The notes under the pieces are model-generated. The model saw only the letters and a program-made list of their open reading frames with translations, was not told where the DNA came from and searched no databases. Shown one piece after another: positions 1-64,000 of a stretch of 64,000 nucleotides of DNA. Position 1 is the stretch's first letter. Every line of letters starts with the position of its first letter. Source of the DNA: Gorsachius magnificus (taxonomy: Eukaryota > Chordata > Aves > Pelecaniformes > Ardeidae). Location: NCBI GenBank assembly GCA_034008185.1, contig CM067082.1:52597586-52661585 (forward strand), written 5' to 3'. The translations under genes were made by a program, and so were the position numbers.

Positions 1-20
1 ATTGCAAATAAGATACTTAC
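1..20 (-). other. MIB1 intron 14, first 20 bases
   Basis: This is the donor end of intron 14 (GTAAGT...). The window edge cuts the gene here. Confidence 0.95.
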
Positions 21-57313
<57,293 letters not shown>

Positions 57314-57583
57314 TTATTTATCCCTGCCGGCAGAGGTGCCTGGGGCTCCCCCGAGCCGCCAGCCTGCCGGTTCCTTCCGGGGCGCGGGTGCCGCTGAGTC
57401 CCCCCGAGGGCAGCGCCCCGCCCCGCCCGGCGCTGAGGTGATTTTGGCGGCCCCGGCAGGGAGGGCGCTCCTGCGGCCAGGCTTCCCAAATCGCCATCTC
57501 CCCTCTCCATCCAGGAGAAGCCGCTCCTATCGCCTGGCCTTTGGCGGCAGAGGGATGAGCGATTAATTCGTACCAACTCAGCC

Positions 57584-57603
57584 TTGCGCCATCTAGCGTG
57601 GGC
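57584..57603. promoter_or_regulatory. CTCF-like motif upstream of MIB1, second
   Basis: TTGCGCCATCTAGCGTGGGC contains GCGCCATCTAG, a common CTCF core variant, in the same orientation as the motif about 375 bp away. This is a motif match by eye only. Confidence 0.4.
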
Positions 57604-57620
57604 AAACCTGTATCGCATTT

Positions 57621-59181
57621 TTCTCCTTTTCTCTGTTGCTTCTGTGCCCTGAGTTCCCGTTTTCTTTTCAAACCGTGGGCACGAGCCTTGCCTGCCATTG
57701 AGGTGAGCCTAGCGGGGCTGTAGTTCTTTTACAGGAGCTGTTATAGAATCATAGGATAGAATCATAGAATCACTTTGGTTGGAAAAGACCTTTAAGATCA
57801 TCGAGTCCAACCTTTAACCTAACCCTGCCATCCCACCACTAAACCATGTCCCTAGCTGGTGTTCAGGTGCCCCCGTCAGCAAAAGGGGGGAACCTCCACC
57901 CGCCCCTCCCGCCTCGGGGCATCCCTCGTGGAGGAGGCACCCACCCAAACGTTGAGCCCGTACCTGCAATGCAATTCTTCATGAACTACCCTCTTTGTTA
58001 GCACTCTCACGACACTCGGGGATTTCCTTTACCTCCACGTATCCTGGCTAATCGTGGCTAATCGTCTACAGAGGATGATTCTTCATTTTAAAAATGGTTT
58101 TCTCTCTCTCTCTAATAATGCCCTGCGTCAACTTTTTAAACGCATCCATCTTAAAGGACAGACAAGTCTAAACCAGACAAAAGAATACCATTTCTTAGCC
58201 AACAGGGAAATGGCTGATAAAGACAGCCCAGCTACCCTTGTGTCCTGGGTATTTTTACAGTTTCTGTGCTTTCCTTCCACCTTTGCGGTTATTAATATCG
58301 CTAAGAGAGTCTATGAGATCGCTTCCTGACTTCTTTTGTGTAGTTTCCTCATGATACATATAGCAGAGCAGAATCATATGAACATGTAACCACCAGACTA
58401 CCACCACATTCCTCACATAATTCATTCCTTCCTAACCCATGCTAAGCCTAAAGAATGTTGCCTAAAACATGAAATTGTGTCCCGACAATAGGCACTCCCA
58501 AGCAGCGTCTGATTTCTACTTCTGCAGTGGAAACCTCAAAATGCTAGCAGATACCACCCTAGGAAAGCACGCAACTGCCAGGCAGTTTGGGTTTTCTTGC
58601 AGATGCTTCTCCCCATACAAAAGCAACCAGCAGCTTGTACTAGCTTATTACATTTGGTACATGCGATTGAAATTAGATGTACGACGCATGGCAGAATTTC
58701 CCAGAAATCCGGGAGGTTCTAGATCTATTAAGGGATCTAGCTAAGCTCTGTCTATGGTCATAATGTTCCCATCTGCCTCATTCTACTTTTTCGTGCTTTG
58801 ATAGTTAGGGCAAGTATAAGGTTCATGCATATCTAAGGATAACCCAGAGCAGGTTTTTCTATCAGTCTTTGACAGGGCTGGATAAAAAAAAAAGCTTTTT
58901 GCAATCAGGAAATGTGTGCCAGGAGAACCAAGAATCTGAGGTCAGAATTAGTTCTCCTGGAGAGAATCAGAAGAGTTAATCTCCTACATTTATTTTTCCA
59001 AGAAGGATATCTCCTGAATTATAGACCTTAAGAGAGTCTGCTGCTGCAGTTCATCAGCAATGCATGTGGGAAGATATTATCCTGGAGCTTCTTCTCTCCT
59101 GATAATCCTTCTCCTGACCACTCCTGCTCTGTCTATCCCAATAGCCCCTGCCTCTCCTTCTACTCACCTGCTTTTTCTATC
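57621..59181. other. upstream flank, no gene seen
   Basis: Outside the CR1 tail fragment (57742-57870) and a short TC run near 58097-58110, I see no coding or RNA signal here. Confidence 0.7.
57742..57870 (-). mobile_element. CR1 3'-end fragment with ATTCTATG-type tail
   Basis: It begins on the plus strand with two or three copies of the TAGAATCA tail unit, followed by TTGGTTGGAAAAGACC and CATCGAGTCCAACC. This is the 3' terminus of CR1 in reverse orientation, heavily 5'-truncated. Confidence 0.92.
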
Positions 59182-59759
59182 TGTCATGGTTTAATCCTGG
59201 CCGACAACTCAGCCCCACCCAGCCGCTCGCTCACTCCCCCACGGTGGGATGGGGGTGAGAATTGGAAGAGTAAAAGCGAGAAAGCTCATGGGTTGAGATA
59301 AAGGCAGTTTAATAGGTAAAGCAAAAGCCACGTGTGTGCAAGCAAAGCAAACCAGGGAATTCATTCACTGCTTCCCATGGGCAGGCAGGTGTTCAGCCAT
59401 CTCCAGGAAAGCAGGCCTTCATAACACATAATGGTTACTTGGGAAGACAAACACCATCACTCTGAACATCCCCTCCTTCCTTCTTCTTCCCCCCAGCTTA
59501 TATACTGAGCATGACATCATATGGTCTGGAATAGCCCTTTGGCCAGTTGGGGTCAGCTGTCCTGGCTGTGCCCCCTCCCAGCTTCTTGTGCACCTGGCAG
59601 AGCTTGGGAAGGTGAAACGCCCTTGGCTGGTCCAAGCACTGCTTAGCAACAACCAAAGCATCAGTGTGCTATGACATTCTTCTCACACCAAATCCAAAAC
59701 GCAGCACTGCACCAGCTACCAGGAAGAAAATCAACTCTATCCCATCTGAAACCAGGACA
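59182..59759 (-). mobile_element. solo ERV LTR with target-site duplication
   Basis: This is a 578-bp element starting TGTCATGGTTTAATCCTGGC and ending ACCAGGACA, with TG...CA ends. In minus orientation it has a TATATAAGCTGGGGG promoter box (about 59494-59508) and a CTATTAAA polyadenylation-type signal. Flanks CTATC and CTAGC are a 5-bp target duplication with one mismatch. There is no second LTR or internal region, so it is a solo LTR left by recombination. It belongs to a repeat family frequent in neoavian genomes. I do not assign a family name. Confidence 0.88.
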
Positions 59760-60965
59760 CTAGCAGATGATTTACTTGCAAAAAACAGAATCTCAAAACA
59801 TATCTGGATTGTTTTAGAGGTGGCTTGGACACACAAGAATACAGATAATAACTGGAACCCAGCGTCTATTTGGCTGAATGTGAATGCTTCCCTAACAGCT
59901 CCGTAGCTCAGAATACCTTGTACCATTTTATTGGTGTAGTACAAAATAAAGAGTGGATAGATTGATCTCATATATTCACTTGCCAGTGACTACATGACTG
60001 ATTTCTGAACCAATCCCTGTCATTTCTACACGGTCACAAAGTTCTGGAAGTCGCAAAATTGTCATTGGCTACATGATTTGGTTTTCCAGAATCCCAAATA
60101 TTTTATGGTGTTACCTCTCTGAATCATACGTTATATTATTTATTCTGTGCACCTGCTTGGTGTTTAACCAATCAGTAAGGAAAAAAGGTCTTTAGCTCTT
60201 GAACGTTTTATCTGAGTCAGCCTTCAAAATAATCAGTAAACACCAGTTTCAGATGGAGATTTGAAAAGTGACAACAGAGAATGGAAAAGGATATGGCTTT
60301 GGGGAAAGATTTATTTTTTAAGTTATATTGGACATTCAGTGGTCCTATCTGATATTTTTCTGGTATCAGCCACAGGAAAATATATCAGCGTGAAAATTAG
60401 TACTAGAATAAAAAGCAAAAATAATCTAATTCCAAGTAAGTACCTGAAGACTATTTGCGACTCACAGAAGGATGGAGATAGAAGAATCGGAATCTGAGTA
60501 GCAAAAAGAAAAAGAGAGCTTTGAGTTTTGAAAAGAAGCTGAAACAAAATTAGAGATAAATAAAACAAGCGAAGGTATAAGCAAGATGGAGATTCCATAG
60601 AATGTTGAATCCAGTTCATGTATAGTGACAAGAAAAGTGACAGATACAGCATTTTCAGATATGTATCAGCATTTTGTTTAGACTGGGAAACTAGACACAG
60701 TAATACCTTAAGGAAAGAACTCATATTCACTTTTCAGCTGAAAAACACTCTTGTTGGCTTGGGGCCTTTTGCAAGGCAGAGGGGGTTAGCTCGTTGGCCA
60801 GGTGGTTTTACACAGAATAAATGCACAAGGATTTTCAGTTGTCTCTAACAAGTCTCTGGTCCCTCAACAGGACTGTTCTCTTCTCCTGATGAATTCTGAG
60901 AGTTTATCACATCTCCTAAACTTGCATTTGCCCCTCATTGTACTTTACAGCCTTAGAGCCAACAG
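59760..60965. other. upstream flank, no gene seen
   Basis: This is AT-rich unique-looking sequence. The open frames on either strand (up to about 135 codons at 60323-60730) have low-complexity composition and no family resemblance. Confidence 0.65.
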
Positions 60966-61050
60966 AGAAGAGAAGAGAAGAGAAGAGAAGAGAAGAGAAG
61001 AGAAGAGAAGAGAAGACAAGACAAGACAAGACAAGACAAGACAAGACAAG
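60966..61050 (+). repeat. compound pentanucleotide repeat (AGAAG)10(ACAAG)7
   Basis: Ten perfect AGAAG units (60966-61015) pass directly into seven perfect ACAAG units (61016-61050). The array abuts the 3' end of the CR1 element at 61051, in the place of its usual octamer tail. Confidence 0.95.
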
Positions 61051-62240
61051 ACTGTTTCAGTTGGAAGGGACCTACAATGATTGCCTAGTCCACTTCAGGG
61101 CTGACCAAAAGCTAAAGCCTGTTGTTAAGGGCATTGTCCAAAGCCCTCTTAAACACCGACAGACTTGGGGCATCAACCACCTCTCTAGGAAGCCTGTTCC
61201 AGTATTTGACCACCCTCTCAGTAAAGAAATGCTTCCTAATGTCCAGCCTAAACCTCTCCTGGTGCAGCTTTGAACCATTCCCACACATCCTGTCACTGGA
61301 TCCCAGGGAGAAGAGACCAGCACCTCCCTCATGTCCCCTCCTCAGGAAGCTGCAGAGCGCAATGAGGTCACCCCTCAGCCTCCTTTTCTCCAAACTAGAC
61401 AAGCCCAAAGTCCTCAGCTGCCCCTCACAGGACATGCCTTCCAGCTTTGTTGCCCTCCTCCTCTGGAGGCGTTCAAGGACCTTCACGGCCTTCTTAAATG
61501 GTGGGGCCCAGAACTGCACACAAGGCTGAATACAGCGGGATAATCACCTCTTGTGAGCGGCTGGTGATGCTGTGCATGCTGCACCCCAGGATGGGGTTTG
61601 CCCTCTGGGCTGCCAGGGCACGCTGCTGGCTCACACTGAGCCTGCTGCCCACCCGCACCCGCAGCTCCCCTTCTGCAGGGGTGCTCACCAGCCACGCCTC
61701 TCCCAGTTTATACTTGTGCTCGGCTTTACTCCACCTCAGGTGCAGGATCCTGCATTTGGACTTATTAAATTTCATCCCATTAATCAGTGCCCAGTGCTCC
61801 AATCCATCCATATCCCTCCACAAGAGAGTCAACAGCACCTCCCAGTTTGGTATCGTCAGCAAACTTGCTAATGGTGCATTCAACTCCTGCATCCACGTTG
61901 TTAATAAGTATATTGAACAGAAGTGGCCTGAGAGCCGAGCCCTGAGGAATACCACTGGTGACCAGTCACCAGCCAGATGCAGCCCCATTCACCACAACCC
62001 CTTGAGCTCTGCTCTTCAGCCAGTTCTTCATGCAGTGCACTGTGAACCCACTCATCCCACAGTTGGACAACTTGTCCAGAAGGATGCTGTGAGGGACAGT
62101 ATCAAAAACCTTACTAAAATCCAGAAAAACTACATCCACTGCCTTCCCCTCATCCGCTGGGCAGATGACCTTCTCATAAAAGCATATCAAATAAGTTAAA
62201 CAGGACTTTCCCTTGTGAACCCATGGGCTCACACTCCAGG
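61051..62240 (-). mobile_element. CR1 LINE fragment with decayed reverse-transcriptase ORF2 end
   Basis: This is a 1.2-kb 5'-truncated CR1. The minus-strand frame at 61966-62232 carries the reverse-transcriptase palm motif region (VVFLDFSKVFDTVPHSILLD). After frameshifts the ORF2 C-terminal part continues at 61494-61988 and 61112-61519, ending in [20 protein letters not shown] and then [21 protein letters not shown] in two pieces. Stops and frameshifts show that it is dead. The 3' UTR is very short and runs into the pentanucleotide array. Confidence 0.93.
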
Positions 62241-63362
62241 TAATTTAATCAGTCCTCAAACTATGGGGAAAAATGCCATCAAACACTTCACTACTGGAGT
62301 TAGAAGAAGGTTTACTTCTTTGCTTTTTGGGTCTACAATCTAGACATCATACTCACTTGTAACCCTCCTCAAACCTAGCACCAGTGGAGGAATGGGACTA
62401 TGTTTCTTTCTGCCATTCCTGTTACGGGAGGAGACCACCAGCAGAGACTAGCAGAGCAGTGCTGCCTTAAATTGCTGGAGCAGAAGCAACTGAAGCTCAA
62501 CTGCCAAAGGCCTTATTTACCTGAACAGTGCTGCTGTAATTAACCACTGCTGCCTGCCTTGTGAGGCACTGCTCGCTTTGAATACCTCGGGTAGTCCTGA
62601 CGGAGCAGTTAAATCACAGGCTGGAGGAAGGGAATCCACAGTGCTTTAGGCATACACGCCTGTAATTGCAAAGACTCATTAATATGCATTCAGTGCAGGA
62701 ATCTGGATGCACAAAAGGAACTACAGAATGAGTTCCCTTCTGGCTACCCAAACTTACCTACATTGCTGAGTCACACCATCCTCCAGCTGGTGGTTATGGT
62801 CTTCCTCACTATTTCCTGCCATATTAGAGCAATCCAGCGAGAGGCCATGAGAGAAGACCTCTGGTTTATGCAAGAATTCAGCACTGTGCATAACCTAATA
62901 ACATCCCTTTAAACTCCTTGTTATTGTTGGAGAGCGTACTGGCTTTTTGTAAGAGCAGCTGCTACCCTCCTAGAGCGTAGGACAACCCTCAAGACAACAC
63001 TCATAGTGTCACAGGACATAGGACTTTGGAGGTCATCCAGCCTATGCTTCCATTCATCTAAGCCATTCCAGAGAGCTGCTTGCCTAAACTCTGCCTGGTT
63101 GCCTTTCAGTTCTGCAAAATGTCACGCTCCAGCAGGGAACCCTAATGTAAGTATTTGCATGAATTGAATAGACGCTTTAATAGAAGTTTTTCTGGACTGT
63201 CTTGTTTGATTAAAGCTGAACTTGCAATGCAGGATCTGGAAGACACAATGCAGAAAGGGGACTGTGCCTATTGCAGGAGAGAATGCCATGTGAAAAGCTG
63301 GCTTTTATATGGTTTAGAAGAAAAAAATCCCAACTTCTTGGAAAGACAATTACTAACTGCTT
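62241..63362. other. upstream flank, no gene seen
   Basis: I can name no gene here. The stretch about 62998-63140 faintly resembles a decayed CR1-type 3' end (GGAGGTCATCCAGCC), but it is too weak to call. Confidence 0.6.
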
Positions 63363-63467
63363 AGGGACATGGTTTAGTGGTGGAATGGCAGGGTTAGGTT
63401 AACAGTTGGACTTGATGATCTTAAAGGTCTTTTCCAACCTAAATGGTTCTATGATTCTGCGATTCTA
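63363..63467 (+). mobile_element. CR1 3'-end fragment, plus strand
   Basis: It runs from AGGGACATGGTTTAGTGGTG to the tail TTCTATGATTCTGCGATTCT. This is the same CR1 3' segment as at 57742-57870 in the opposite orientation, so the two form an inverted pair 5.5 kb apart. Confidence 0.93.
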
Positions 63468-64000
63468 ACTTGTGGAGTTTTGAGGTCTTGCACAAATCCT
63501 GAGTTCTCAGAATTTGTCATATGAAGGATGTATATAAATAGCTTCCTAGCAGTTGAAAAAGAGCATCTAGTTTACATATAATGAGCAGATTGTAGTTTTC
63601 TCTTTTAAATACAAATGTAGAGCTTATTAATTTAAAAAATTCTGCCTCCTCAGTTCAAGACTCTGTATTAGAACAAGCAGTTTTTCAGTCCTCTTCTTAA
63701 AAATTGAAGGCACTCTAGATTTTAATTTTCTGGTTTTCCCCAAAAGGGATTTTTATAGCACAGTTTTTTCCTGTGGACAAAAGTATCAGGAAAAGGAATT
63801 AGGAAAAAGTAAGCAAATACCTTGGTTTTATTGAAACATGCCTACTCTTCTGGGTAGACCTAACTCAATTAACTGAGGAGGAAAGATAGAAATATTGGCA
63901 AATGAGATGAAAACTACTGTTTTACTGAAAAAAATTTACCCCAAATGTATTTTTTTTTTAATTAAAAGCATGTAATCACGCTCCACAGAAACTTCTGGTC
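63468..64000. other. right edge, no gene seen
   Basis: AT-rich sequence with no supported feature. Confidence 0.7.

Noticed and set aside
60261..60730. Open frames of 78 and 135 codons on opposite strands upstream of MIB1
   Set aside because: The minus-strand one is a Leu/Phe/Ser-rich low-complexity translation and the plus-strand one has no motif. There is no gene structure around them.
61122..62199. Plus-strand open frames of 135 and 233 codons
   Set aside because: They are reverse-strand shadows of the CR1 ORF2 remnant.

Overview
The window is bird nuclear DNA. It carries the 5' two thirds of one protein-coding gene, MIB1 (mindbomb E3 ubiquitin ligase 1), on the minus strand. The coding sequence matches vertebrate MIB1 exon by exon. 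The interspersed repeats are CR1 LINE fragments, some with the bird-type ATTCTATG tail, and avian ERV LTRs. The LTR types suggest a neoavian bird rather than a galliform, but that is an inference. No bacterial, plasmid or phage signal was seen.

Layout, right to left in MIB1 sense. Upstream flank (about 57.6-64 kb): no recognisable gene, CR1 fragments, a compound pentanucleotide repeat and one solo ERV LTR. CpG-island promoter and 5' UTR: about 56.76-57.6 kb. Fourteen coding exons run from the start codon at 56755 to the exon 14 donor at position 21. They encode residues 1-683: MIB/HERC2 domain 1, ZZ zinc finger, MIB/HERC2 domain 2, MIB repeat region and ankyrin repeats into about the eighth. 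All boundaries are GT/AG and the frame is intact. The last ankyrin repeats and the three RING fingers lie beyond the left edge. Intron 1 (10.3 kb) holds a CR1 and an LTR with a CR1 nested inside it. Intron 12 (18.2 kb) is the longest.

The main hidden content is in intron 12, on the opposite (plus) strand: the muscle microRNA pair mir-1 (mir-1-2 type, 11213-11297) and mir-133a-1 (14317-14404). The same antisense arrangement is known in the mammalian MIB1 intron. About 2.5 kb upstream of mir-1 lies a GC-rich island (about 8.15-8.88 kb) with a CArG-like SRF box, E-boxes and a TATA box, all on the plus strand. I propose it as the promoter of the primary microRNA transcript. Between the two hairpins are an NKX2-5/TATA/E-box/GATA cluster and a CArG-like/MEF2 cluster, which are candidates for the intragenic muscle enhancer. 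Two exon-like segments with good plus-strand splice sites lie just upstream of mir-1.

In function, MIB1 ubiquitinates Notch ligands in the signal-sending cell, while miR-1 and miR-133a drive the striated-muscle programme. Their transcription units overlap head-on here. I found no previously undescribed biological system. The least-described items are the proposed promoter and host exons of the microRNA transcript.
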